Positions 21,180 to 31,743 of a stretch of DNA of 64,000 nucleotides are shown piece after piece. A model generated the notes under the pieces. The model worked only from the letters and a program-made list of their open reading frames with translations, had not been told where the DNA came from and did not search any database. The stretch's first letter is position 1; every line of letters starts with the position of its first letter. Source of the stretch: Tetracentron sinense (lineage: Eukaryota > Streptophyta > Magnoliopsida > Trochodendrales > Trochodendraceae). Position numbers and translations under genes: made by a program. The DNA is taken from the NCBI GenBank assembly GCA_015143295.1, contig CM026568.1, positions 20,652,607-20,716,606 on the forward strand, read 5' to 3'.

Positions 21180-22610
21180 ATGAGTTCCTTGGGTTCTCCT
21201 CGCATGGGAAGGCAGTTGCAGAGATACAACGAAAAAGGCTGTCGCCAAGTCGTAGGGTGTGTTTCCTTGTTAATATTTCTAATTTTTTGTTTTCTTGTAA
21301 TTTCTTCTTTCTGTTGAATTTGAAGGCAATTCTTTAGAGAAATACAGAAATTTCTTCGTTTTAATCTGAAAGTAAGATAATTTCTTACATGGGTATTTGC
21401 TAATGTTCGAAATGGCTGCTCCTTTTGAGACATTATTGAATTATAATCTGCAATTTGTCATTTTGTGTAATTTATTTATGTTTTTTCCCGACAATTTTGT
21501 TGGGATTTTTGCCGTTTCATCCTTTACTTCTTGCATAAAATTTTGGTTTTTTCAATCCTGTGAAGAAAATCCATTATTTCAACATTTAATCTAAATTGCA
21601 TTTTTCTTTTGTTCTTAATTTTCATACGAGCAGATGCATTCCATATAGGTATAAAAATGGAAAGCAGCCCCTAGTCGAAGAACTGGAAGTTCTTTTGGTC
21701 AGTTCACAGAAAGGTCTAAAGAAAATGTTCTTCCCAAAGGTATAGCAATTGTTTTAATCATCTAATTTATATACTAATTAATAAGAGATTGCTTCATCCC
21801 ATTATCCTTCATTAAAAATGTACTCCTGCAATGTAATTATCAGGGAGGTTGGGAACGTGATGAATCCATAGAAGAGGCGGCCTCCCGAGAGACAGAGGAG
21901 GAAGCCGGGGTACTAGGCACCGTCGAGGTTAGTCTCCATTGAACATTGTTATTCTACATTTCCCTTCTTCATTGCTTTCGTGCAATTTCTAGACTATCGA
22001 AATTGAGCTTTTTGTAGGGTTCTTAAACTGAAAATCGTTACTTTGCCTGATGTATTGCAGTGTCAATTGGGTAAATGGAGTTTCAAGAGCAAAAGTTGTG
22101 ACGCATTCCATGAGGGGTACATGTTCCCTTTGCTTGTTAATAAACAACTAGATCTCTGGCCTGAGAAGGATGTCCGCCAACGGAAATGGGTATGTATGAA
22201 AGTAATGCTTATGCATTTGTGTATGTATTACTAGGGCTGTCAAAGGACAGGGTCGGTGCAGGGCGGAGGTCAGCTTTAACCCTGCCCTTACTTATAAGGG
22301 CAAGACCCTAACCTTGCCCTAGCCCTTCAAGGGGCTGGATTGACTAAGCCCTAAGCCCTTAACCCCGTCCTTGTGGGCAGGGTACCATCGGTAAAGGATT
22401 TTTTTTGACAGGCCTATGTATTATCATTGTGAATGCGTGACGTAAAGGAGTTCTAATATTTTGTAGAATTGTTTGTTTCAGATGTCTGTGTCGGAAGCTA
22501 GAGAAGTTTGTCAGGATGGGTGGATGAAGGAAGCACTAGATGGATTAGTAAGTCGTCTCATGCCTGTGCAATCACAGGAGGAAGAAATTGCCCCTTGTTC
22601 CCTAAGCTAG
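21180..22610 (+). CDS. NUDT: Nudix hydrolase (plant NUDT12/13/16-like), five exons
   Basis: Exons: 21180-21256, 21634-21739, 21844-21927, 22061-22189, 22482-22610. All four introns have GT..AG ends and the phases join to one 174-residue frame. ATG 21180 gives a short start, MSSLGSPRMGRQLQRYN, matching the start of this family (GRLQQRY-like). The Nudix box G-x5-E-x7-R-E-U-x-E-E-x-G-U is complete: GGWERDE, seven residues, RETEEEAGV, at residues 62-84. It binds the divalent metal and pyrophosphate of a nucleoside diphosphate-linked substrate. Around it are the family's FPKGGWE lead, GKWSFKSKS, YMFPLLV and RQRKW segments. Arabidopsis NUDT12/13 are mitochondrial and NUDT13 acts on diadenosine polyphosphates; substrate and location for this copy are inferred. 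It ends EEEIAPCSLS. Intron 4 carries a hAT-like MITE. No defect is seen. Confidence 0.92.
22232..22416. mobile_element. hAT-like MITE in Nudix intron 4
   Basis: TAGGGCTGTCAAAGG and the inverse of TAGGCCTGTCAAAA form the ends. The 8-bp flanks TGTATTAC (22224-22231) and TGTATTAT (22417-22424) agree at 7 of 8. Subterminal CCCTGCCC/GGGCAGGG words repeat. It is the same family as 23503-24535. It leaves both splice sites of the intron intact. Confidence 0.8.
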
Positions 22611-23324
22611 GGGATCATTTTGAATTGTACATAGCAGACTGTTTGCGGATTTTACTGATCTTTGAAGCTGCAAGACGGGAAGGACCAAGAACTGGTAGGA
22701 GCAGAAAAGAACCAAGAATGGGTGACAATACATGAAGAAATAGGAAAACAGCAGTTGTATGACTGGCTTGTTAAGCAATTCACGCATTCGGCATTCCTGG
22801 TTCTTGTTGAACCTACCTGGGATTATAAATGCAGAGCATGTTAGACACACATTGGTTGGAAAATCACGAGAATCATTTGAGGATTAGAAACAGAAGATGT
22901 ACATTTCAATTCAATTTTATAATCAGATAAATTGAGAAATTCTTTCATGAGGTTTAATTCTTCTATGGGATGTCTAAGCTTGGATGAAGAGGCTTTGTCA
23001 GGCTGCCTGCTGGTGTATATCATATTTCATGAATTCTGATCTGTTGATTCGAAGACTGAATGGCGGAGCAAGATTTGTGTTGCCCGGATCATTAGTTGGT
23101 TGTACCAAAGACTAGAATGGCTCCTACTTAGATTGGTAGAAGAGTAAGCACACCGGTGTCCTTTTACCATTTTCGCGTCTCTTGATTACAGGGATACGCT
23201 CACTTTTTTTGTGTGGAAATAGAACACATCAATGATATCATGTGTTGAAGCAAAGACAAGGTCAAGCTTTGCAGCTTGAAATGGTGTTCTTGGAGGTCTT
23301 ACAGTTACAAAGCTGAACCTAGAC
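22611..23324 (+). other. Presumed 3' UTR and downstream of the Nudix gene
   Basis: No second coding frame is recognisable. No unambiguous polyadenylation signal was found, so the transcript end is unknown. Confidence 0.3.
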
Positions 23325-23502
23325 TAGGGGTGTCAAAGGGCTTGGGCTTGGGCTTGGGCTTGGGCTTGGGCTTGGGCGGGGCTGCATATTTGTAATTTTT
23401 GAATTGGCTCTGTGTTATGATTGTGCCTTGTTTTCTAGTTGACTGTTTGGACTCTACAAATCCAATGGCAAATTCACAATCTATGTCTTTATGCAGGAAG
23501 AA

Positions 23503-24535
23503 TAGGGCTGTAATGGGTCAGGCCTGGGCTGGGCCAGGGTCTGTCAAAGCCCAGTCCTTACTTGTAAGGGTCCAACCCAAGCCCTCATTTTTGTGAACTT
23601 TTGAGGGCAGGGTACCCTCACATGAGTAAGGCTGTCAAAAAAGCCCATATAGAAGGGTACCCGGCCCGGCCCGGCCCTCCAAAGCCCGGCCCTACCCTAG
23701 CCCTTGGGCCAGGCAGGGCCAAAAAATTGGAAGCCCTTGTTCTCTAGGGCCGGGCTAGGGCTCCCCCTGTCCGGCCCTTCCCGGCCCGGCCCGGCCCGGC
23801 CCTACTTTATCTTAAGATAAATATTTTTTAATAATTTTACTAATATGCTCCCTTTAACCTTTCATTAACGTTACGAAAGTAGGGCTATGTTTGTAATTGC
23901 GCCAACTAAAGACCTTATAAAAACCAACCTAACACAGACCAAACCCTAACTTGCATTCACATTCTAAGACTTTGCCTCTTCATTCTTCAACTTCAATCGC
24001 ACAGGCCACATACCACTTTGGCTCTTCATCGATCATCTCTCTCTCTCTCTCATATCTTACTCTCTACTTTCAGTTTTATATTTAAACATATTTTCAATTT
24101 TGTTCTATATAGTTTTATTATTCTACTTGTTTACCTATACTATGTTTTGGTTTATTATGCATGACTGTCACTGATAAGGAAATTTTTTTTTAACTCTGTC
24201 ATTGCTCTTTTTGTTGCAATGTTGATCCTAAACCCGAATAAAAGAGGAGGGTATCCATTTCCATGTAAGGTTGACAGTGGGTGTAGTAAAAAAAAATTAT
24301 TATCTTAGATGAAAAAAAAAAAATTCCGCTCTTTCTTCCGGCCCTTTGGCCGGCCTGGCTTGGCCCCGGCCCTTGAGGGGCCGGGCTAGGGCCCAATCAA
24401 CCCCGGCCCTTGAAGGGCTAGGGCCGGGCTAGGGCTCTACTCTTATAAGGAAGGGTAGGGCTAGGGTTGACCCCGGCCCTACCCCAACCCGGCCCTTTGA
24501 CACCCCTACACATGAGTGCCGGATTGACAGGCCTA
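23503..24535. mobile_element. Middle hAT-like element of the nest
   Basis: TAGGGCTGTAATGGG and the inverse of TAGGCCTGTCAATCC form the ends, and the GGGCAGGGTACC phrase matches the MITE at 22232-22416, so it is the same family. The flanking 8-mers do not match well, so the exact ends are less sure. Confidence 0.55.
23627..24508. mobile_element. Inner hAT-like element (882 bp), perfect 8-bp duplication
   Basis: CACATGAG occurs exactly on both sides (23619-23626 and 24509-24516). Ends TAAGGCTGTCAAAAA and the inverse of TAGGGGTGTCAAAGGG. Both ends are packed with GGCCCGGCCC words. The middle has CTTATAAAAACC (about 23915), an ordinary TATA-like start, then a CT-rich leader; no transposase frame follows, so this may be a deletion derivative that kept the promoter of an autonomous hAT. 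Confidence 0.85.
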
Positions 24536-24579
24536 GGCAACAGGCTTTTGTCTCTGGAATTCAGCCCATTGGCACCCGT

Positions 24580-24742
24580 AAACTAGACTAAATAGAAGAG
24601 TGAAAACTTGCCCAATGTTATATCTAATTGTGGATTTCAAGTTGGTAATCCGTTCCAAGTCATAAACTAAATAAAAGAGTGAAGAACTTGCCAAATGTTA
24701 TATCTAATTGTGGATTACAAATTGGTAATCCGTTCCAAGTCG
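24580..24742. repeat. ~82-bp direct duplication
   Basis: The block AAACTAGACTAAATAGAAGA...GGTAATCCGTTCCAAGTC occurs twice in a row with a few substitutions. The first copy begins at the outer hAT element's right flank. Confidence 0.75.
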
Positions 24743-25255
24743 AAAATGAATGTTGGAATCAATTAGAAGGAATTTATTCACCCTGCCACTCTCCAAAGCT
24801 AGACAATTAGGGTCGTTTGGCATCACTCCTAAGGAACAATTCTCTATTCCATGGGAATAAAAACTTAAAGAGTTTCTATTCCCCACATAAAAAAACCCAT
24901 AACCACCTCCTTCTCGCCGAAGAAGACAATTTAGAGAATCAAGAAATATGGTTATTAGGGACTCGCATACAACCACGCTTTCGCAGTCGGTCCTCGGCGG
25001 CTCTCACTCTAGTAGGAGGCAACCCTTTCCCTTCTTGGGACGGTTGATACTATGCTTCACACTATGCTCCAGAACGGTGACACTCATTCTGGCAACCCTT
25101 TTCTATTGACAAGTTTAGAATTGGCTCTCTCATTCAGGCAACATGGCCGTTTTCTTTATTTTTAGAGTTTTGACTCTCACTCTATTTCAGGTAGCCCCTT
25201 TTTCTACCTCACATGGGTTCATCTCAGTCGTCAGTGTGTCACCATTGTAAGATAT
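24743..25255. other. Intergenic DNA with a lone hAT-like end
   Basis: TAGGGTCGTTTGGCATC at 24808 looks like a hAT-MITE end, but no inverse partner is found. The rest is unassigned. Confidence 0.3.
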
Positions 25256-25261
25256 GCCATT

Positions 25262-25369
25262 GTGCTTAATGGTGATCCGTCTGGCTACATCACCCCATCT
25301 AGAGCTCTTCGGCAAGTGCTTAATGGTGATCCGTCTGGCTACATCACCCTATCTAGAGGTCTTCGGCAA
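25262..25369 (+). repeat. 54-bp in-frame tandem duplication in the LINE
   Basis: GTGCTTAATGGTGATCCGTC at 25262 recurs at 25316, so the 18-residue block ending ALRQ/GLRQ is present twice in frame just before RQGDPLSPYLF. The copies differ by a few bases. Confidence 0.85.
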
Positions 25370-25458
25370 GGTGACCCACTATCCCCATACTTGTTCATCC
25401 TTTGCGCTGCGGCGCTTTTCAACACTCTTCACCAAGGACAACTCAACAACATTATCAA

Positions 25459-25916
25459 TAGGGTTGTAAACATATGTGAATATTATCCGAATCTGTTTAG
25501 TCGATAATTATCCGAATAGGTATCTGACGGAACGAATTCAGATAGTAAAATTACTATCCGTTAATAATTGGAAATGAATTCGGATAGTGGTATATCTGAT
25601 CCGATAAATATCCGTTCGATTATAATTAATATATATATATATAATATTTTAAATTCATAAAATTAATATAACCTTTAAAATATATATATTTTTTAAAAAA
25701 AATTATATACATATTTTAAATATTAAATTATATTTTTAATACTTTTTAAAAGTAATCAGATAATCCGGATACCATCCGAATTTGAATATTTTAATCGGAG
25801 TCAGATACGGATATCATATTTCACTATCCACCGGATATTTATTCGGATTCAAATATCTGAATATATAATCGGATACGAATTCAGATATATCACTATCCGC
25901 TCCGTTTACAGCCCTA
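25459..25916. mobile_element. hAT-like MITE inside the LINE
   Basis: The ends TAGGGTTGTAAACAT and the inverse of TAGGGCTGTAAACGG are flanked by ATTATCAA (25451-25458) and ATTATAAA (25917-25924), 7 of 8 matching. Removing it with one flank restores the LINE frame across NNIINGIRIARR. The interior repeats TATCCGAAT and GATAATTATCCG words on both strands around an AT-rich centre. Confidence 0.85.
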
Positions 25917-27188
25917 ATTATAAATGGAATTCGTATTGCTAGAAGAGCTCCAAATATCTCCCACCTCCTCTTTGTCGATGATTGTTTGATTTTCTTAAAA
26001 GCTAATTGGGATGAACTAGCCAACTTGAAGGACATTTTATATTGGTATGGTAGAGCATCCCAGATTAAAGGTGAACTAAAACAAGTCAAGAGTTTCTTTT
26101 AGTTCCAACACTCCATGGTGTTTTCGGAAGATGATAGGCCATTTGATCCACATCAAGAACATAGCAGCTCCAGAGGAATACTTGGGGCTTCCAGCACTGT
26201 TTGGGCACTAAAAAATGCATGTCTTCGACAATCTCAAGCAAAGAACTCTTAAGAGGGTACAAGGCTGGACAAGTACTCTCCAATCCCAAGCTAGCCATGG
26301 GGTCCTAATTCGAGTGGTTGCCTAGGCTATTCCAACATATGCAATGAATTGTTTTAAGCTCCCACAGAAATGGTTAGAAGAATTGGCGTCTGCTATAGCC
26401 AAGTTTTGGTGGGGCTAGTCAAGTGAGTCCAACATACACTGGCTGAATTGGCAAAAGCTATGTTTACCAAAGGGTAGAGGAGGTCTCAGCCTTGGGAATT
26501 TTCATGCCTTTAACCTTGCATCATTGGCAAAGCAGGGATGGAGGATTCTATCTCAACCAAACTCCTTGTGGATTCAAATGCTGAGGGCTTTCTATTTCCC
26601 TAAGTCTAGCTTCTTGCAGGCCAAGGTGGGGCACACGCCATCATTGGCTTGGAGGAGTATCCTCGTTGGCCATCCCATCCTTGAGCGTGGTCTACGATGG
26701 CATATAGGTGCTGGTAACTTAGTTAGAGTTTGGCTTGATCCTTGGGTGCCCAACCAACCAAATTTCCTTCCAAGGCCTCTCCTAGGCATTAGTCCTAAGG
26801 AGTTCGTCTCTTCTATTATTGACAGTAATTTAGGTGGTTGGATGATGTCGGTTGTTAAGAACCTCTTTGAAAGTGCCATCTTGGCAGAAGTGAAGAAAAT
26901 TCCCACCAACAATCTCAATGCCTCAGACAAGATGGTATGACACTACTCTAAATTTGGAACCTTCAAAGTTAGATCAACCAATCATCTAGCTTATTAGTTT
27001 CTAGATGCTCTCAGACCATGCACGAGTGTCACTTATTTTCCTAACATCGGATCTCACTGGATGAAGATATGGAAAATGCCTATCCATCTAAAACCCAAGT
27101 TTTCTTGTGGAGGGTATGCCACAATGCCATTGCAATAGCCTCCAACCTACGGAAAAAGAAATTGCTTGTTGATGATCATATATGCCTG

Positions 27189-28650
27189 TTGTGAACAAGG
27201 ATTCCGATCCCCTCCCACAAGGGGTGTTGCTTGGCGATGTGGTTGGTTGATTTTATGTTTAGAGTCACTACTTATTTATTTGGTAGGGATAAGTCCCATA
27301 ATAATGGATAAGGTCTTGACCTGCTTAGAGTTTTAGGTAAGAGGTTCGGTTAAGTTCGGGGAAGGTGGTAGGCACCCCGGCACTTCCGTTTTACAACGGT
27401 TCCCTACTTACTATGTTTAAGCCAATTTAAGTCAAGTTTTAATCAAATGCTGTAGATTTAGTTTACACTAACCCAAGAAGGGAAATGTTAAACTAGGGTC
27501 GAACCCGGATTGGGTTGCCTACGTACTCACATTGGGGTGAGATATGACCGAGCGTAGTTCTGGTACATGAGCCTGTGCCGAGGCTGAGGGAGTGTTGTGT
27601 GTGCACCAAGGGTGGCTTAGGGGTCTAGTCCGGTAGACTAGGGTTGAGTTGACCGGGTTGGTCAAGTGCTTGGTTATGTTGATTGGGCTTGGTAGGCCAA
27701 GGTTGAAGTCCTGTAGGCCGAGAGGAAGTCCGGTAGACTATGGTTTGCCCCGGTAGGCCAAGATTGGGCCCGGTTAGCCAAGGGTAAGCCTGGTAGGCTT
27801 AGGGTTTAGTCCGGTAGACTATGGTTGGGCCCAGTAGGCCAAGGTTTGGCCCGGTAGGCCTATGATTGGGTCCGGTAGGCCAAAAGTAAACCCGGTAGGC
27901 TTGAGGTAAGGTCCAAATTCAAATTATGGTCCGTAAATGTTGATTCGATGATTTTAGGGCTTTTTTCCAATTATTCCTCAAGTTAAGTGGGCTAACCATG
28001 GTTAAGACATGAGTTTTAACCATGGTTAGTTCGGATAACCGTGGTTGGGCATGTTTTGAATACTTTTTGCTCTTTTTTGCTTTTTCCATGATTTTTGAGA
28101 TTTTAACCAAGGTATAAATGGGCTTAACCATGGTTAAATCAAATGTTAACCATGGTTAAGCTCATCTAACCATAGTTAGGTATGAGCATAATCTAGAAAA
28201 ATGTCATTTCCCCAAGATTAAGAATTTTGGGGATTTTCTGGAATTTTTCCAAGAAGGTTATTTTAATTAACCATGGTTAAGATGACCAAGGGTTAAGGCA
28301 AGGGCAGACCTGGGCAAGCTTGGGCTGGGACCCAGAGATCACGTCAAGGTCAGTGGAGGGTCCCCATGGGTTGTAGGCCCACTGTGAAGCCCAAAAAAAC
28401 CGAAAGTCCCATTGTCGATGAAGGGATTACCGTAAAAAACAATGATTTTTTCTCAATTTTGCAGGGTGATAACTCCGACTAAGGGTAGAGTTAGAGGGCC
28501 CATGACCCATGGTTTTGAAGAAGGGAACCCCAGGAATATTTTGAACTTGGTTTGGGCCCCAGTGGAGGCTTGGAATGGGCCCCACAGCATGCCAAAGTGG
28601 CACTGCCACTAGTTACACAAAATCATGAATGTCGGCAATGGGATTACCGA
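27189..28650 (-). repeat. Inverted, diverged gypsy LTR fragment
   Basis: The start TGTGAACAAGGATTCC and following GAGTCACTACTTATTTATT, GGTGGTAGGCACCCCGGCAC and GTGCACCAAGGGTGG read as the reverse complement of the right ends of the LTRs at 10943 and 34129. TAACCATGGTTA palindromes recur at 27990-28280. A block of 'CCGGTAGGC' phrases (27610-27905) is a local expansion not seen in the others. The left (LTR start) end is not found, so the copy is partial; the right limit is approximate. Confidence 0.65.
27610..27905. repeat. Short-period repeat of CCCGGTAGGCCAAG-like phrases
   Basis: About a dozen units of roughly 20-24 bp (GGCCCGGTAGGCC / GTCCGGTAGACTA) follow each other inside the inverted LTR. 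The corresponding part of the other LTRs has at most one or two such words. Confidence 0.65.
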
Positions 28651-28742
28651 CATTTTGGACAGTCTCTGGTTTTTCACTTAATTTATTTTTAACTTTTTTT
28701 CTTAGTACATAGTACTGACTACTGAGCGCACATAGCCAACCA

Positions 28743-28870
28743 CATTCAATTGCGATTGAACTCTGCCTGAGTTCAATCACACCTAGAAGGTAATACGTGT
28801 CTATTTTAATTCCTATTACCAGTAGTTAAAATTTATTAATTTTTAGGTTTCAATAATATACTTTTAATTT
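28743..28870. repeat. Partial foldback-family arm
   Basis: ATTCAATTGCGATTGAACTC, GAGTTCAATCACACC and TTTATTAATTTTTAGG match the family arm at 20473-20590. It is followed by a TA run and then by the truncated start of the second gypsy element. Confidence 0.5.
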
Positions 28871-29637
28871 TATAAGAAGTATTATATATATATATATATA
28901 CACTACCAGGGGCAAAAAAAGGACAAAAATCAAAATGTGCAACCGAGTTCCGGTGAAAAGTGGAAAAGTTTAGGAGCAAAATAAGGAAGCATAATCAATA
29001 TAAGTTTGGGCATTGATCAATCAGGAGGAAATACAGATCTACTCCAAAGATGATCAACCACAGCTTAATCATTTTACCTAAAGGCAAAGGAATCTAGCTA
29101 GGTCTCCCATTGTAGGCAATCTCAGGCACACTGTCAAATGGTCGATTTCATTATAAGCAGTTTGCTGGTCAACTGTCAATCTACCGTCAAACCACTAGTC
29201 AGTCAATCCATCAATCTTTTTAAGTTGTTCGCATCACCTGTCAGTCAATCCATCACTCTTTTATCAAGTCGTTTGCATTCATAATCAGTCAAAGTTCATT
29301 CCCCAGTAGAGTCAGCTCAAAGTCGACTGTTCACTCTCGCTGGTGCAAGGAAAACACTGGAACCATAGCAAGGCAAAGTCAGTAGACTATCCTGGATGTC
29401 ACAGATGTTTGAAAAAGATCAGTACACCTTGGGGGCAAGTACCAACAATTAGACCATCTGAGCCGGGAGCAATCCAGTTCAGCAAGTCGGATGTATACAG
29501 AGAGGCAAAGATACGTGCAATGGCTCAGGGTCACAACTCTCACTCCCTCATGTCCAATTCATTCAAATTTTCAAACTCATTGTCATACTCTTTAGAACTC
29601 TTGCTTAGTCTTATCAGCAACCTATTTCGATCTCTCC

Positions 29638-30650
29638 AGGTGAAGCAGTCGGCCGGCTGTCTTTATCCTCCTTATCTTGCTTTCCAGTCAGGTAATGGGG
29701 CCGTTGTCTGCACTGTATTGCATTCCCTTTCAGTGAGACAATCGGGCAGTTGTCTACACTATATTGGCTTGCTACCAGGCGAAGCAGTCGGGCGGCTGTC
29801 TTTACCCTCTTTATCTTGCTACCCAGTCAGACAATGGGGCCGTTGTCTGTACTGTGTTGTATTCTCCTTCAGTGAGACAATCAGGCGATTGTCTACACTA
29901 TCTTGGCTTGCTACCAAGCGAAGCAGTCGGGCGGCTGTCTTTACCCTCCTTATCTTGTTACCCATTCAGATAATGGGGCCGTTGTTTGTGCTGTGTTGCG
30001 TTCCCCTTCAGTGAGACAATCAAACGGTTGTCTACACTATGTTGGCTTGGAACCAGGTGAAGCAGTCGGGCGGCTGTCTTTACCCTTTTTATCTTGCAAC
30101 CCATTCAGATAATGGGGCCGTTGTCTATACTGTGTTGTATTCTCCTTCAGTGAGACAATCGGACGGTTGTCTACACTATCTTGGCTTGCTACCAGGTGAA
30201 GCAGTCGGGCGGCTGTCTTTACCCTCTTTATCTTGCTACCCAGTCAGACAATGGGGCCGTTGTCTGTACTGTGTTGTATTCTCCTTCAGTGAGACAATCG
30301 GACGATTGTCTACACTATCTTGGCTTGCTACCAGGTGAAGCAGTCGGGCGGCTGTCTTTACCCTCTTTATCTTGCTACCCAGTCAGACAATGGGGCCGTT
30401 GCCTGTACTGTGTTGTATTCCCCTTCAGTGAGACAATCGGGCGATTGTCTACACTATCTTGGCTTGCTACCAGGCGAAGCAGTCGGGCGGCTGTCTTTAC
30501 CCTTCTCATCTTGTTACCCAGTCAGGCAATGGGGCCGTTGTCTGCACTGTGTTGCATTCCCCTTCAGTGAGACAATCCGGCGATTGTCTACACTATCTTG
30601 GCTTGCTACCAGGTGAAGCAGTCGGGCGGCTGTCTTTATCCTTATTTATC
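29638..30650 (+). repeat. 139-bp tandem array (about 7 units)
   Basis: Units start at regular 139-bp steps (for example ATGGCTTGC-type phrases 29764, 29903, 30181, 30320, 30459) and are very similar. Each has two related halves: a GAAGCAGTCGGGCGGCTGTC half and a GACAATCGGGCGGTTGTCTA half, separated by AATGGGGCCGTTGTCTG. Overlapping open frames in all three registers are a by-product. Confidence 0.9.
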
Positions 30651-30877
30651 CTTGTCAGACAATCGGGCGGTTGTCTACTGGTTCGCTTCCCTTTCACTAA
30701 TCAAGGAGTATACTGTCACGGTTGTGTGACCGGGTGTCAGTTGCGGCCTCCAGTGAAGTTCTTCTTGCTCTACTAGCTCACTAATCAAGGGGTATGCGGA
30801 TGCGGTCGTGTGACCGGGTGTCGTTTACAGCCTCCAATGACGCTAATCTTGCACCCATCATTGCTTTGATTCATCTC

Positions 30878-31610
30878 CGGTGGATGGTTGTGCGATCAAC
30901 CTTCACCTCATTTCCGATGAAATGGTCGTGTGATCGACCCTCACCTCATCTATCTTCGGTGAAATGGTTGTGTGATCGACCCTCATCTCATCTATCTTCG
31001 GTGAAATGGTTGTGTAATCGACCCTCACCTCATCCATCCTCAGTGAAACAGTTGTGTGATTGACCCTCACCTCATATATCCTCGGTGAAACGGTTGTGTG
31101 ATCGACCCTCACCTCATCTATCATCGGTGAAACGGTTGTGTGATCGACCCTCACCTCATCTATCCTCGGTGAAACGGTTGTGTGATCGACCCTCACCTCA
31201 TCTATCCTCGGTGAAATGGTTGTGTGATCAACCTTCACCTCATCATCCTCTGTGAAACGGTTGTGTGATCGACCCTCACCTCATCTATCCTTGGTGAAAT
31301 GGTTGTGTGATCGACCTTCACCTCATCATCCTCGGTGAAACGGTTGTGTGATCGATCTTCACCTCATCTATCTTCGGTGACACGGTTGTGTGATCAACCT
31401 TCACCTCATCTTCGGTGGATGGTTGTGTGATCAACTTTCACCTCATTTCCGGTGAAATGGTTGTGTGATCAACCTTCACCTCATCTCCGGTGAAATGGTT
31501 GTGTGATCAATCTTCACCTCATTTCCAGTGAATGGTTCATGGTTGTGTGATCAACCTTCACCTCATTTCCAGTGAATGGTTGTGTGATCAACCCTCATCT
31601 CATATCCGTT
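30878..31610 (+). repeat. 42-bp tandem array (about 17 units)
   Basis: The unit GGTTGTGTGATCGACCCTCA + CCTCATCTATCCTCGGTGAAA repeats at 42 bp for the first half, then with shortened or slightly longer units. Because 42 is a multiple of 3, the minus strand shows a long open frame of 14-residue repeats (VDHTTVSPRIDEVR) at 30903-31238; nothing else supports a gene. The first element has a single related unit (about 7738-7785). Confidence 0.9.
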
Positions 31611-31727
31611 GGAGCGGACGCGTGTTCACTCCCCTTACTCTTCATGCTTGCTTTCATCCCATCGGTTTTGGTGTAAAAATTGGTTGATTCCAGTCCTTGT
31701 CGTTCAATTGCCAACCTGGCATTCTCC

Positions 31728-31743
31728 GACAAAGAGGGGCAGC
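31728..31743 (+). promoter_or_regulatory. Polypurine tract of the second gypsy element
   Basis: GACAAAGAGGGGCAGC directly precedes the LTR start TGTCAGCACC. Confidence 0.65.

Larger units (their letters stand above)
23325..24580. mobile_element. Outer hAT-like element of a three-level nest
   Basis: The left end TAGGGGTGTCAAAGGG and the inverse of the right end TACGGGTGCCAAT pair. The 8-bp flanks ACCTAGAC (23317-23324) and AACTAGAC (24581-24588) agree at 7 of 8. A GGGCTT hexamer run (about 23338-23375) follows the left end. Its interior is interrupted by the next element. Confidence 0.65.
25256..27188 (+). pseudogene. LINE (L1-type) reverse transcriptase, C-terminal part, broken
   Basis: Read through stops and frame changes, the segment carries the plant LINE signature: GDPSGYITPSRALRQ, RQGDPLSPYLFILCA, then HLLFVDDCLIF (the catalytic F/YADD as FVDD), EYLGLP-like, AIPTYAMNCFKLP-like and the intact block at 26524-26940 with WRILSQPNSLWIQMLRAFYF and HIGAGNLVRVWLDPWVPNQP. 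It ends near the reverse-transcriptase zinc-binding region, AFLWRACHNAIP-like, where an inverted gypsy LTR cuts it at 27189. The RT is split by a hAT-like MITE at 25459-25916. Endonuclease and ORF1 are not present. The YADD change, stops and two insertions make it inactive. Confidence 0.85.

Noticed and set aside
23335..23380. GGGCTT hexamer run as interstitial telomere
   Set aside because: Plant telomere repeat is TTTAGGG; this run is the subterminal part of a hAT-like element.
29343..30776. Several overlapping open frames of 70-223 codons on the plus strand
   Set aside because: They are produced by the 139-bp tandem repeat read in all three registers; no domain, and the peptide sense shifts frame each unit.
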